From Shinella fusca (GTDB lineage Bacteria > Pseudomonadota > Alphaproteobacteria > Rhizobiales > Rhizobiaceae), in the NCBI RefSeq assembly GCF_014203155.1, contig NZ_JACHIK010000015.1, positions 50,012 to 114,011 of the forward strand: 64,000 bases of DNA. Direction: 5' to 3'. Under the pieces are notes generated by a model. It was not told the DNA's origin and made no database searches. It was given only the letters and a program-made list of their open reading frames with translations. Below are positions 1-8,225 of this stretch, piece by piece. Position numbers and translations under genes: made by a program. Within the stretch, counting starts at the first letter, position 1; every line of letters begins with the position of its first letter.

Positions 1-47
1 GCGGGGCCTTGCGCCCCCTGCACCGCCTTCACCCGGTTTCCGCAGAT

Positions 48-72
48 GCGAAAAGAGTAAGCATCTTTTCGC
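48..72. other. Inverted repeat downstream of the SDR gene
   Basis: GCGAAAAGA (48-56) and TCTTTTCGC (64-72) form a perfect 9-bp stem with a 7-nt loop, 65 bp past the SDR stop. It could end the sugar operon transcript, but no clear T-run follows on the minus strand. The rest of 1-136 shows no gene. Confidence 0.35.
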
Positions 73-136
73 TGCGTGGCAACATGCCACACCGCCATCC
101 TAGTCCTGCGGACCTTTCGCGAACATGAACGCGCCG

Positions 137-868
137 TCAGCCCGTCCAGCCGCCATCGATGACATAGGCCTGGCCGGTCGTGTAGCTGGCGCCGGCAAGG
201 TGTACCGCGAGATCGGCGACCTCCTCGGGCGTGCCGATGCGGCCCATCGGCTGGCGGGATATGAAGGCGGCGCGAGCGGCATCGTAGTCGCCGCCGGCCC
301 GCATGCGGTCCTGCAGCGAGGGGCTTTCCACGGTGCCGGGGCAGATGGCGTTGCAGCGGACGCCCCTCGCCACATAGTCGGCAGCGACGGACTTGGTGAG
401 GCCGATGACGGCCGCCTTGGTGGTGCTGTAGGCGAAGCGGTTCGGCACGCCCTTCACGCTGGACGCGACCGAAGCCATGTTGATGATGGCGCCGTCGCCG
501 CGCTCCAGCATGCCGGGCAGCACGGCCTGGATGGTGCGCACCATGGCGAGCACGTTGAGGTTCCAGGCGAAGGCGAGGTCGTCCTGCTTCATGTCGAGGA
601 TCGTGCCGCCGTGCACGACGCCGGCGCAGTTGAAGAGCACGTCGATCGGGCCGGCCTCGCCGATGACGGCGGAGACGGCCGCGTCGTCCAGCACGTTGAG
701 GATGCGGGTGGCAATGCCGCTCTCGTCGGCAAGGCTCGCGAGGGCCCCCGCGTTGATATCCGTGGCAAGCACCGTCGCGCCGGCGCGCTGGAAGGCGAGC
801 GCGGACGCCCGCCCGATGCCCTGCCCCGCCGCCGTCACCAGAACGGTCTTGCCTTCGAGATTGCTCAT
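137..868 (-). CDS. SDR-family NAD(P)-dependent oxidoreductase (probable 2-keto-3-deoxy-L-fuconate dehydrogenase)
   Basis: A 243-residue classical short-chain dehydrogenase. Visible motifs are a nucleotide-binding TAAGQGIG (12-19), NCAG (80-83), catalytic Ser133, and the Tyr147-x3-Lys151 pair in YSTTK. The C-terminal VIDGGWTG is typical of the family. It is the last gene of a minus-strand run (binding protein, ATPase, permease, this gene), 84 bp after the permease. Some L-fucose routes use an SDR to oxidise 2-keto-3-deoxy-L-fuconate, which fits the FucU gene upstream. The exact substrate is inferred from context; the SDR assignment is firm. Confidence 0.85.
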   Translation of the reverse strand: MSNLEGKTVLVTAAGQGIGRASALAFQRAGATVLATDINAGALASLADESGIATRILNVLDDAAVSAVIGEAGPIDVLFNCAGVVHGGTILDMKQDDLAFAWNLNVLAMVRTIQAVLPGMLERGDGAIINMASVASSVKGVPNRFAYSTTKAAVIGLTKSVAADYVARGVRCNAICPGTVESPSLQDRMRAGGDYDAARAAFISRQPMGRIGTPEEVADLAVHLAGASYTTGQAYVIDGGWTG

Positions 869-952
869 GATGTCACTCCAGTCTGCTGCGCATGATGGCC
901 TTGGAGGGCCGGATTTCGGCCCGCGGGTATCCCCGCAGGCGATGGTTTCGGT

Positions 953-1927
953 CTAACGGGTTCCGCGGCGACGCAATTGGTCGAAATAGACGATGACGAT
1001 GATCAGCAGGCCCGTGATGATGCGCTGCCAGAACGAATTGACGTTGAGCAGGTTCGCGCCGTTGTTGATCGTCGCCAGGATGAAGGCGCCGAGGAGCGGC
1101 CCGTGCACCGAGCCGACCGCGCCGAACAGGCTGGTGCCGCCGATGACCGAGGAGGCGATCGCCTGGAGCTCCCAGCCTTCCGCCTGCGTGGCGTTGCCGA
1201 TGCCGATGCGCGAGGCGAGCAGCACGCCGACGAGGGCCGCGCAAGTGGCCGAGAGGATATAGGCGAGATAGATCGTGCGGTTGACGTTGACGCCGGAAAG
1301 GCGCGCCGCCTCGCTGTTCGAGCCGACCGCGAAGAGATAGCGGCCGAAGCGGGAAAGGTGCAGGTAGACGAAGGCGGGGATCGCCACCAGGATCACCATC
1401 CAGAAGAGGCTCGGCACGCCGAGGAAATCGGCCCGCGAGAAATTGGTGAAGCCCTCGTGGCTGATCGAGATGGTCGAGCCGTTGGTGATGAGCAGGCCGA
1501 TGCCGCGCAGCGAGGTCAGCGTCGCCAGCGTGATGATGAAGGGCGGCAGGCCCATGCGCACGATGCCGAAGCCGTGAAAGGCGCCGATGGCGACGCCGAT
1601 CAGCAGCGTCAGGAGGATCGAGAGCCACAGCGGCACGCCGGCCTGCAGCAGCCAGGCGACGATGACGCTGGTGAAGCCGACGATCGCGCCGACCGAAAGG
1701 TCGATGCCCGCCGTGATGATGACGAAGGTCTGGCCGACCGCCAGGATCGCCGTCATCGCCCCCTGGCGCAGCAGGTTCGAGATGTTGTTCGGCGACCAGA
1801 AGGCGTGGGTCGCAAGGCCGAGCGCCAGCCATAGCGCCAGAAGAAGCCCGAGCAGCGTGAGCCCGAGCAGGATGTTCGTTCCCTTTTTCGGCGCCGGTGC
1901 GCTTTCCGTGGTGGTTTCCACGCTCAT
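953..1927 (-). CDS. Sugar ABC transporter permease (RbsC/CUT2 type)
   Basis: A 324-residue very hydrophobic protein with about nine to ten membrane segments. It carries the family motif AGIDLSVG near residues 73-80, the hallmark of ribose/xylose/rhamnose-type (CUT2) permeases. It forms the inner-membrane channel for the binding protein and double ATPase encoded just upstream on the same strand, 35 bp after the ATPase stop. Length is normal. Sugar specificity cannot be read from the permease; the neighbouring FucU and dehydrogenase genes point to L-fucose or a similar 6-deoxyhexose. Confidence 0.9.
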   Translation of the reverse strand: MSVETTTESAPAPKKGTNILLGLTLLGLLLALWLALGLATHAFWSPNNISNLLRQGAMTAILAVGQTFVIITAGIDLSVGAIVGFTSVIVAWLLQAGVPLWLSILLTLLIGVAIGAFHGFGIVRMGLPPFIITLATLTSLRGIGLLITNGSTISISHEGFTNFSRADFLGVPSLFWMVILVAIPAFVYLHLSRFGRYLFAVGSNSEAARLSGVNVNRTIYLAYILSATCAALVGVLLASRIGIGNATQAEGWELQAIASSVIGGTSLFGAVGSVHGPLLGAFILATINNGANLLNVNSFWQRIITGLLIIVIVYFDQLRRRGTR

Positions 1928-1962
1928 GTGTTTCTCCCTCTTCTTTTTCTTTGCGCGGCGGC

Positions 1963-3516
1963 TCAGGCGCCGATGGCCTGGGTCAGGACGTCCTCATGGG
2001 AAGCGGCCCGGTGATCGTGGCTGGCGACGAGCCGGCCGCCGCGGAAGACGTGCAGCCGGTCCGACAGTTCGTAGACTTCCGGCAGGTAGGACGAAATGAG
2101 GATGATGCCGGCGCCCTGCTTCAGGAGTTCGCCGAACAGGCGGTAGATCTCCGCCTTGGTGCCGACGTCGACGCCCACGGTCGGCTCGTCGAAGATGAAA
2201 AGGCGCGCGCCGTGGCTCAGCCACTTGCCGATGACGATCTTCTGCTGGTTGCCGCCGGACATGGCCGAGGCGAGCACGGCCCGCGACGGGGTCTTGATGG
2301 CGAGGTTGCGGATCTGCCGGTCGGCGTTCTCCGCCTCGTCGCGGCGACGGATCACCGGCCCCGAACTCAGCCTGCGGAAGACCGGCAGGTTGATGTTGAG
2401 GCCGATCGGCAGGTTGAGGCAGAGCCCCTGGTCGCGGCGGCTTTCCGGCGCGAGCGCGATGCCGAGGTCCATGGCCGTGCGCTCGTTGGGGATGGCGACC
2501 TTCTTGCCGTCCCAGAAGATCTCGCCCGCGGTGACGGGCTGGCGGCCGTAGAGGCCCAGCGCGAATTCGCTGCGCCCCGCGCCGATGAGGCCGTAGAGGC
2601 CGACGATCTCGCCCGACCGCACCGAAAGGGAGATATCCTCGAAGCCCGGCCCCGAAAGGCCGCGGGTCTCGACGATCACGTCGGCGGCCGGCACCTTCTC
2701 CTTGTGGTAGATCTGCTCGATCGAGCGGTTGATCATCAGGGCGATCAGCTCGTTCTCGTTCGTCTCGCCGATGAGGCGCGTGCCGACATGGGTGCCGTCG
2801 CGCAGCACCGAGACGCGGTCGGCAAGCTCGAAGACCTCCTCCATGCGGTGGCTGATATAGACGATGGTGACGCCTTCCTCGCGCAGCCGGCGGATGAGCC
2901 GGAAAAGCTGGGCCGATTCCTGGCGCGTGAGATAGGCGGTCGGCTCGTCGAAGATGAGGAAGCGGATGCCGCGCATGGCGGCCCGTGCCGTCGCGACAAG
3001 CTGCTGCTGGCCGATGGTGAGGCTGCTGAGCACGGCGGCGGCGGGAAGCTGGAAGCCGAGATCGTCGAGAACGGCCTGGGCGGCGCGCTCCATGGCGCGC
3101 TTGCGCATCAGCCCGTTGCGGTTCAATTCGTCGCCGAGGAACATGTTGGCCGCGACCGAAAGGTGCGGGCAGAGCACGACCTCCTGGTGCACGGCATTGA
3201 TGCCGCGGGAAATCGCCTCGGTCGGCGTTGCAAGCTGCACGGGCTTGCCGCACCAAAGGACCTCGCCGGCCGTGCGGCGGATGACGCCGGTGAGCAGCTT
3301 GATGAGGGTGGACTTGCCGGCGCCGTTCTCCCCGACGATGGCGTGGATCTCGCCGGCAAGGAAGGTGATCGTCGCCGGCTTCAGCGCCTCGACGAAACCG
3401 TATTTCTTCTGCAGGCCGCGCATTTCGAGGATCGGGGCGCCCCGCGGCACCGTTTCGGATTCGGCGAGCTTGGCCTCGTCCTCATGCCGGTGACTTAGCT
3501 CCTGAAGGCTGCTCAT
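1963..3516 (-). CDS. Sugar ABC transporter ATP-binding protein (RbsA/CUT2 type, two ABC domains)
   Basis: A 517-residue tandem-domain ATPase. Domain 1 has Walker A GENGAGKST (62-70), a degenerate signature LTIGQQQ and Walker B FLIFDEPTA. Domain 2 has a degenerate Walker A (LIGAGRSE), a canonical signature MSGGNQQK and Walker B LFIFDEPTVGVDVG. This asymmetry, with one poor ATP site, is normal for RbsA/XylG/MglA-type proteins. It powers import through the downstream permease. It lies 86 bp after the binding-protein gene, with a GC-rich hairpin in the gap that probably limits read-through. Confidence 0.93.
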   Translation of the reverse strand: MSSLQELSHRHEDEAKLAESETVPRGAPILEMRGLQKKYGFVEALKPATITFLAGEIHAIVGENGAGKSTLIKLLTGVIRRTAGEVLWCGKPVQLATPTEAISRGINAVHQEVVLCPHLSVAANMFLGDELNRNGLMRKRAMERAAQAVLDDLGFQLPAAAVLSSLTIGQQQLVATARAAMRGIRFLIFDEPTAYLTRQESAQLFRLIRRLREEGVTIVYISHRMEEVFELADRVSVLRDGTHVGTRLIGETNENELIALMINRSIEQIYHKEKVPAADVIVETRGLSGPGFEDISLSVRSGEIVGLYGLIGAGRSEFALGLYGRQPVTAGEIFWDGKKVAIPNERTAMDLGIALAPESRRDQGLCLNLPIGLNINLPVFRRLSSGPVIRRRDEAENADRQIRNLAIKTPSRAVLASAMSGGNQQKIVIGKWLSHGARLFIFDEPTVGVDVGTKAEIYRLFGELLKQGAGIILISSYLPEVYELSDRLHVFRGGRLVASHDHRAASHEDVLTQAIGA

Positions 3517-3549
3517 CGCCCTCTCCTCCCTGACTTAGACGGAAAACGT

Positions 3550-3575
3550 CCGCCCGGATCATGCGGCCCGGGCGG
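3550..3575 (-). other. Intercistronic hairpin between binding-protein and ATPase genes
   Basis: CCGCCCGG (3550-3557) pairs with CCGGGCGG (3568-3575) around a 10-nt loop, 28 bp past the binding-protein stop. No T-run follows. Such hairpins often protect the upstream message, giving more binding protein than transporter; that role is inferred. Confidence 0.5.
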
Positions 3576-3602
3576 GTGATCGTCAAACGTGACCCGATGC
3601 GA

Positions 3603-4589
3603 TCAGATCTTCGGGTTGAGAAGCGCGTCGATCTTCGGGTCGGACATGTTGTCCTTGGTCACGAGGTTCGCGCCGGTATCGACGAAGGCTTCGACCTTCT
3701 CCTTCTTGGAGGCGGCGAGCGCCGTCTTCACGCCGTCGTAGCCCATGCGGTAGGGGTCCTGCACGACGAGGCCGGCCAGCACGCCTTCCTTGAGGAAGCC
3801 GACCGTCTTTTCATCCGAATCGAAGCCGATGACCTTGATCTTGTCGCCGAGCTTGTTCTCCGCGATCGCCTGGCCGACGCCCTGCGCCATGATGAGGTTG
3901 GAGGCGAAGACGCCGACGAGATCGGGATTGGCGGTGATGAGGTCGGTCATCATGTTGAGGCCGGTGGTGGCCTGACCGTCCGCATACTTGTCGGCAACCA
4001 CTTCGAGGCCCGGATACTTGGTCTTGACCTGGTCGAGGAAGCCTTCGCGGCGCTGGTCGAGCGAGCCGACGCCCGGAAGGCTGGTGATGATGGCGATCTT
4101 GCCCTCTTCCTTGCCGGTCGCGGCCTTGATGGCGGCGGCAAGGCCGTCAGCGGCGATGCGGCCGCCCTGGACGTTGTCGGTCGTCAGGAACGAGGTGAAG
4201 GCCTTGGAATCGGCCGCCGAGTCGATGCCGATGATCGGAACGGACTTGGCCGCCTCGTCGACCGGCTTGCCGAGCGCCTTGAATTCCGTCGGCGAGATGA
4301 CGACGGCGGCAGGGCCGCCGGCCACGGCGTTTTCAAGGATGCTGATCTGGCCGTTGATATCGGATTCCGACTGCGCGCCGAGTTCCGGCACGTTGACGCC
4401 GAGGTCCTTGCCGGCCTGACGCGCACCGGCGAGCACGATCTGCCAGTAGAAGGACGTCGTGTCCTTGACGATGATCGGGATGGTGACATCCTGAGCCATG
4501 GAGGCGGCAGGGGTCATGGTTGCGAGGACTGCGGCACCTGCAAGCGCGGTGAAGGCGCGGCGGGTCAGAAGCGATCTTACAATGCTCAT
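3603..4589 (-). CDS. Sugar ABC transporter periplasmic substrate-binding protein (RbsB type)
   Basis: A 328-residue periplasmic binding protein of the ribose/galactose family (peripla_BP_4 fold). The N-terminus has a twin-arginine-flavoured LTRRAFTALAGAA stretch, and the signal peptide probably ends near AASMA (about residue 32). The mature part opens with the family beta-strand VTIPIIVKDTTSFYWQ and contains the usual GVGSLDQRREGF and GFDSDEKT segments. It delivers sugar to the permease/ATPase pair. A probable promoter and an operator-like palindrome lie in the 210-bp gap upstream, so it may start its own transcript separate from the FucU/reductase pair. Confidence 0.92.
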   Translation of the reverse strand: MSIVRSLLTRRAFTALAGAAVLATMTPAASMAQDVTIPIIVKDTTSFYWQIVLAGARQAGKDLGVNVPELGAQSESDINGQISILENAVAGGPAAVVISPTEFKALGKPVDEAAKSVPIIGIDSAADSKAFTSFLTTDNVQGGRIAADGLAAAIKAATGKEEGKIAIITSLPGVGSLDQRREGFLDQVKTKYPGLEVVADKYADGQATTGLNMMTDLITANPDLVGVFASNLIMAQGVGQAIAENKLGDKIKVIGFDSDEKTVGFLKEGVLAGLVVQDPYRMGYDGVKTALAASKKEKVEAFVDTGANLVTKDNMSDPKIDALLNPKI

Positions 4590-4655
4590 TTATGTTCTCC
4601 TCTCAGGTGCTTCCTGTCCTCCTTTGGGGATCGGGTTGCAGGAAGCGGACAACTC

Positions 4656-4677
4656 GATCTTTTATCGATAAAAAACA
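4656..4677. promoter_or_regulatory. Operator-like palindrome upstream of the binding-protein gene
   Basis: It contains the perfect 14-bp palindrome TTTTATCGATAAAA (4660-4673). The 11-bp half-sites GATCTTTTATC and TGTTTTTTATC match those of a second palindrome at 6324-6345 next to the divergent GntR gene. It lies just downstream of a predicted promoter, where a bound repressor would block transcription. Assignment to the neighbouring GntR protein is inferred. Confidence 0.6.
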
Positions 4678-4687
4678 TTTCCATCGC

Positions 4688-4716
4688 AGGCTACACCCGC
4701 TCCTTTCGCTTGGCAA
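4688..4716 (-). promoter_or_regulatory. Candidate sigma-70 promoter of the ABC importer genes
   Basis: Minus strand: TTGCCA (4711-4716), a 17-bp spacer, then TAGCCT (4688-4693). The spacing is ideal, the -10 match is weak, and the palindrome at 4660-4673 would overlap the early transcribed region. Confidence 0.35.
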
Positions 4717-4799
4717 GCGGGTGGATTCTCGAAAAAACGCTGTCTTTACAGGCATTCCCGTCCATTCGCACCGTCCTCCCAAACGGTGGCCGCCGGGGT

Positions 4800-5246
4800 T
4801 CAGACCCGGTGGACCTCCTGCGGAAGCACGACACCTTTCTTCAAAATGAGGTTGCCGTAAAGCCGGAATTCCGTCGTGGCGACGATGACGGCCGCTGCCT
4901 TCGCCCGCTCGTAGAAGGCAAAGCGCTCCAGCGAATGGACGGTGAAGTCGCCCGCCAGCCGATGGACGATATCCTGGAAGGTGGCGCAGACCTCCGGCAC
5001 CGCCGCCGGATCTCCCACCACTTCCATGCGCCAGGCCGCCTCGGGCACGAACGTGTCGAGCGGCATGTGCGCCAGCACCGCCTCTGTCATGGCGACGGCA
5101 TCGACACCATCCGCGCGGATGACGTCCGGGCCGAGAAAGCTCGACGGGAAATTGGCGTCGGCGATGACGATCTCGTCGCCGTGGCCCATGGTTCTCAGCG
5201 CATGCAGGAGATCCGGGCCGAGCAGGGGGTGAATGCCTTTCAACAT
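4800..5246 (-). CDS. fucU: RbsD/FucU-family sugar mutarotase (L-fucose mutarotase type)
   Basis: A 148-residue protein of the RbsD/FucU fold, which interconverts sugar anomers in the cytoplasm. It has the family opening MLKGIHPLLGPDLLHALRTM, the GHGDEIVIADANFP segment with conserved His22 and Asp30, and a C-terminal LYGNLILKKGVV strand typical of FucU proteins. It lies 22 bp after the aldo-keto reductase gene and is surely co-transcribed with it. The FucU rather than RbsD subtype, with an aldose dehydrogenase beside it, is the best clue that the island handles L-fucose. Confidence 0.85.
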   Translation of the reverse strand: MLKGIHPLLGPDLLHALRTMGHGDEIVIADANFPSSFLGPDVIRADGVDAVAMTEAVLAHMPLDTFVPEAAWRMEVVGDPAAVPEVCATFQDIVHRLAGDFTVHSLERFAFYERAKAAAVIVATTEFRLYGNLILKKGVVLPQEVHRV

Positions 5247-5268
5247 GCGGATGCGATCCTCCTCGAAA

Positions 5269-6288
5269 CTATTGCCGGACGGCGTCGAGCCCCAGTTCCG
5301 GCGCGACCAGTGTGTGGGGCTCGAAGGCCGGGTAGATGTCCGCCGGCAGCGGCTCTCGCGCGAGCGCCATGTTGCGGCCGAGGCTGTCCGGCCTTGCCGT
5401 GCCGATCAGCACCGAGGCGACGGCCGGGTTCTGCAGCGGAAACTGCAGGGCGGGCGCGGCGAGCGGCACGCCCCTCTCCCGGGCGATCTCCACCATCGCA
5501 CCGACCTTGCCGGCGATCTCCGGCGTTGCCGGCATGTAGTCGAAGTGGGCACCCGCCACCGGGCCGGTCGCCAGGATGCCGGAATTGAAGACGCCGCCCA
5601 CGACGAGCGAGGTCTTCCTGCGTTCGCAGAGCGGCAGGAGTTCCGCGACGGCCGAACGGTCGAGCAACGTATAGCGGCCGGCAAGCAGGATGCAGTCGAG
5701 ATCGGCCTGCCGCAGCACGTCGAGGCAGACCGGCACCTCGTTGACGCCGAGGCCGTAGGCGCGGATCGCACCCGAGGATTTCAGCGCATCCAGCGCCTTG
5801 AGGCCCGAATCGAGCAATTGGCGCAGATGGAACGCGTTGCGCTCGGCGCCGTGCGTATAGACGCCGATATCGTGCACATAGAGGATATCGATGCGGTTGA
5901 GGCCGAGGCGGGTATGGCTGAGCTCGACCGAGCGCATGATGCCGTCATAGCTGTAGTCGTAGCGCACGTCGAAGGGCAGCGGATCGACATAGCCGTAGTC
6001 CGGCACCTTGTCGTCGGCGACCGGAACCATGATGCGGCCGACCTTGGTGGAAAGCACGTAGCTTCCCTTCGGCTTCCCGCGCAGGAAATCGCCGGTGCGC
6101 CGCTCGGCAAGGCCGAAGCCGTACCAGGGCGCCGTATCGAAATAGCGGATGCCCTCGTCCCAGGCGGTCTCCAGCGTCGCCATCGCAATCTCGCGCGGGC
6201 AGGCCCGGTAAAGCCCGCCCAGCGCCGCGGTGCCGAAACTGAATTTGGTCACGGCAAGGCCCGTCGTCCCGATGGTCCGCGTCTTCAT
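5269..6288 (-). CDS. Aldo/keto reductase (probable L-fucose / D-threo-aldose 1-dehydrogenase)
   Basis: A 339-residue AKR counted from ATG 6288, which has a strong GGAGGA Shine-Dalgarno; an upstream in-frame Met would cross the promoter. The catalytic tetrad is visible: Asp51 (YFDTAPWYG), Tyr56, Lys82 (LSTKVG) and His139 (ILYVHDIG). Related enzymes oxidise L-fucose or similar aldoses to the lactone with NAD(P). It is the first gene of the minus-strand run, with FucU next to it supplying the right anomer. A promoter overlapping an operator-like palindrome lies upstream, shared with the divergent GntR gene. Confidence 0.85.
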   Translation of the reverse strand: MKTRTIGTTGLAVTKFSFGTAALGGLYRACPREIAMATLETAWDEGIRYFDTAPWYGFGLAERRTGDFLRGKPKGSYVLSTKVGRIMVPVADDKVPDYGYVDPLPFDVRYDYSYDGIMRSVELSHTRLGLNRIDILYVHDIGVYTHGAERNAFHLRQLLDSGLKALDALKSSGAIRAYGLGVNEVPVCLDVLRQADLDCILLAGRYTLLDRSAVAELLPLCERRKTSLVVGGVFNSGILATGPVAGAHFDYMPATPEIAGKVGAMVEIARERGVPLAAPALQFPLQNPAVASVLIGTARPDSLGRNMALAREPLPADIYPAFEPHTLVAPELGLDAVRQ

Positions 6289-6323
6289 GCTTCCTCCCGG
6301 CCGGCGTCCTCTCACCGGCTTTT

Positions 6324-6345
6324 TGTCTTTTATCGACAATAGACA
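6324..6345. promoter_or_regulatory. Operator-like palindrome in the reductase/GntR divergent region
   Basis: An imperfect 22-bp palindrome with half-sites TGTCTTTTATC and TGTCTATTGTC (9 of 11 matching). It covers the predicted -10 of the reductase promoter and matches the site at 4656-4677. A GntR dimer would be the natural ligand. Confidence 0.6.
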
Positions 6346-6357
6346 GAATGCCGTCAA
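6329..6357 (-). promoter_or_regulatory. Candidate sigma-70 promoter of the reductase-fucU transcript
   Basis: Minus strand: TTGACG (6352-6357), a 17-bp spacer, then GATAAA (6329-6334). The -10 lies inside the palindrome at 6324-6345, so repressor binding would exclude RNA polymerase. Confidence 0.5.
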
Positions 6358-6465
6358 TGGGTAATATGAAGGAAGGAGGAAACGGGAGAATGACGGGAAC
6401 GGCGCGTCTGGTCATTTGCCCGGTCAGCCATTAAGGGACGCGAACCCCAACAACCGGCGGCACCC

Positions 6466-7344
6466 ATGGCCAAGCAGAACAACGTCTTCAAGGATGCCTT
6501 CAATCGCTGCGTGAAGCTTCTGGAGCAGACGGCGAGCCTGCCGTCCGAGCCGGAGCTCGGCGCCGCGCTCGGCGTCAGCCGCACGACCGTGCGGGCGATC
6601 CTGACCCGGCTGGAGGACGTCGGCCTGCTCGCCTGGGAGAAGCGGCGCAAGATCGTGCTGCGCAAGCCCGTGCCGGCCGACTACTTCCCGACGGAAGAGA
6701 CCGATTCCCTCTCGGAGATCATCGAGCGCAGCTTCATGCGCCGGATCCTTGCCGGCGGGGCGCAGCCGGGCATGCAGATCAACGAGCTGGAGCTTGCCCG
6801 CGAGATCGGCATCGGCACCACGAGCGTCCGCGAATTTCTCATCCGCTTCAGCCGCTTCGGCCTCATAGAGAAGCGGCCGAACAGCCATTGGGTGCTGAAG
6901 GGCTTTACCAGCGAATTCGCATTGGAGCTGACGGAAGTGCGCGAGATGTTCGAGCTGCGCTCGGCCGCCGCCTTCGCCCACCTGCCGGAGGACCATCCGG
7001 CCTGGCGCGAACTCGACGCGATCGAGGCCGTGCACCACGAGATCCTCGCCGATATCGAGGCGCGCTATCCGGATTTCTCCGAACTCGACGAGCGCTTCCA
7101 CCTTCTGGTGCACCGCGCCTCGAAGAACCGCTTCATCGTCGATTTCTACGACGTGATCGCCATCGTCTTCCACTACCATTACCAGTGGAACAAGACGAAT
7201 GCCCGCGCGCGCAACGCCCGGGCCCTGGAAGAGCACCTCGCCTATATCGCCGCGCTGCGCTCGCGCGATGCGGCCGGCATCGAGACCGCCTGCCGGCAGC
7301 ACCTGAAATCCGCGCGCGAGACCCTGCTGCAATCGATCAACTGA
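6466..7344 (+). CDS. GntR/FCD-type transcriptional regulator with two winged-helix segments
   Basis: A 292-residue regulator, longer than the usual 220-250 of FCD-type GntR proteins. Residues about 1-70 look like one winged helix-turn-helix (LPSEPELGAALGVSRTTVRA). Residues about 85-150 look like a second (INELELAREIGIGTTSVRE). The rest is an all-helical FCD-like ligand domain with its metal/ligand positions (DERFHLLVHRAS, EEHLAYIAAL, CRQHLKSA). It is transcribed away from the reductase gene and probably represses the sugar island through the two palindromes described nearby. It converges with the aldolase gene, 19 bp away. Confidence 0.85.
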   Translation: MAKQNNVFKDAFNRCVKLLEQTASLPSEPELGAALGVSRTTVRAILTRLEDVGLLAWEKRRKIVLRKPVPADYFPTEETDSLSEIIERSFMRRILAGGAQPGMQINELELAREIGIGTTSVREFLIRFSRFGLIEKRPNSHWVLKGFTSEFALELTEVREMFELRSAAAFAHLPEDHPAWRELDAIEAVHHEILADIEARYPDFSELDERFHLLVHRASKNRFIVDFYDVIAIVFHYHYQWNKTNARARNARALEEHLAYIAALRSRDAAGIETACRQHLKSARETLLQSIN

Positions 7345-7363
7345 CCGCTGCGGTGCCGGCTGC

Positions 7364-8164
7364 TCAGTAGCCGCCGCCGGACCCTGTCGCCGGCGCCTCG
7401 CCGAGGAAGCGGCGACGCAGGCCGTCCACCGCCGAGACCAGGCAATTGACGTCGGTGCCGATCGCCATGAAATCCGCCCCGAGATCGCGGTAGACCTCGG
7501 CCTGCGCCAGCGAGACCGTCATGATGCCGCGCGCCTTGCCGTGGGCCTTGATCCGCGCGAAGGCGTGGGTGATCGCCGCCAGCACCTCCGGCGCGCCGGG
7601 ATTGCCGAGATGGCCCATGTCCGCGGCAAGGTCCGAGGGGCCGATGAAGACGCCGTCGACCCCGTCCACGGCGGCGATCTCGTCGATCGCCGCAAGGCCG
7701 GCCCGGCTCTCGACCTGCACGATCAGGCAGATCTCCGCGTTGGCGGTCGTCACATAGTCCGGCACGCGGTTGAAATCGCTCGCCCGGCCGAGCCCCGCGC
7801 CGACGCCGCGGATACCGTGCGGCGGATAGCGGAGCGCGCGCACCAGCGCCTCGGCCTGCGCGGCCGATTCGACCATCGGGATCAGGAAGGTCTGGGCGCC
7901 CTGGTCGAGCAGTTGCTTCAGGAGCCAGGCCTCGCCCATCGGCGGGCGTACCATGGCATGGGCCGGCGCATGGCGGAGCGCCCCGATCTGCGCGCCCATC
8001 GACGGCAGGTCGTTGGGCCCGTGCTCGCCGTCGATCAGCAGCCAGTCGTAGCCGCTGGTCGACAGGATTTCGGCCGCATAGGCGCTGCCGAGCGCCACCC
8101 ACAGGCCAAGCTGGAACCGGCCTTCGGCAAGGGCGGCCTTGAAGGCATTTTTCGGTGCTGCCAC
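7364..8164 (-). CDS. HpcH/HpaI-family class II aldolase (2-keto-3-deoxy acid aldolase)
   Basis: A 266-residue metal-dependent pyruvate aldolase. Motifs include LIDGEHGPND with the catalytic His, the metal-ligand segment QVESRAGL, and GPSDLAADMGHLGNPG. The family cleaves 2-keto-3-deoxy sugar acids to pyruvate plus an aldehyde. Beside a fucose-type cluster the likely reaction is 2-keto-3-deoxy-L-fuconate to pyruvate and L-lactaldehyde, with the neighbouring aldehyde dehydrogenase oxidising the aldehyde; this is inferred. It lies 61 bp after the dehydrogenase gene with a hairpin between. The C-terminus ends in an unusual Gly-rich tail (GSGGGY). Confidence 0.88.
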   Translation of the reverse strand: MAAPKNAFKAALAEGRFQLGLWVALGSAYAAEILSTSGYDWLLIDGEHGPNDLPSMGAQIGALRHAPAHAMVRPPMGEAWLLKQLLDQGAQTFLIPMVESAAQAEALVRALRYPPHGIRGVGAGLGRASDFNRVPDYVTTANAEICLIVQVESRAGLAAIDEIAAVDGVDGVFIGPSDLAADMGHLGNPGAPEVLAAITHAFARIKAHGKARGIMTVSLAQAEVYRDLGADFMAIGTDVNCLVSAVDGLRRRFLGEAPATGSGGGY

Positions 8165-8187
8165 GATTTTTCCCTCGAAAATGGAAG

Positions 8188-8208
8188 CCGGCCGGATCGC
8201 CCGGCCGG
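8188..8208 (-). other. Intercistronic hairpin between dehydrogenase and aldolase genes
   Basis: CCGGCCGG (8188-8195) and CCGGCCGG (8201-8208) form an 8-bp stem with a 5-nt loop, in the gap after the dehydrogenase stop. No T-run; probably a stability or partial-termination element. Confidence 0.4.
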
Positions 8209-8225
8209 GTCATTGCAGAATTGCC

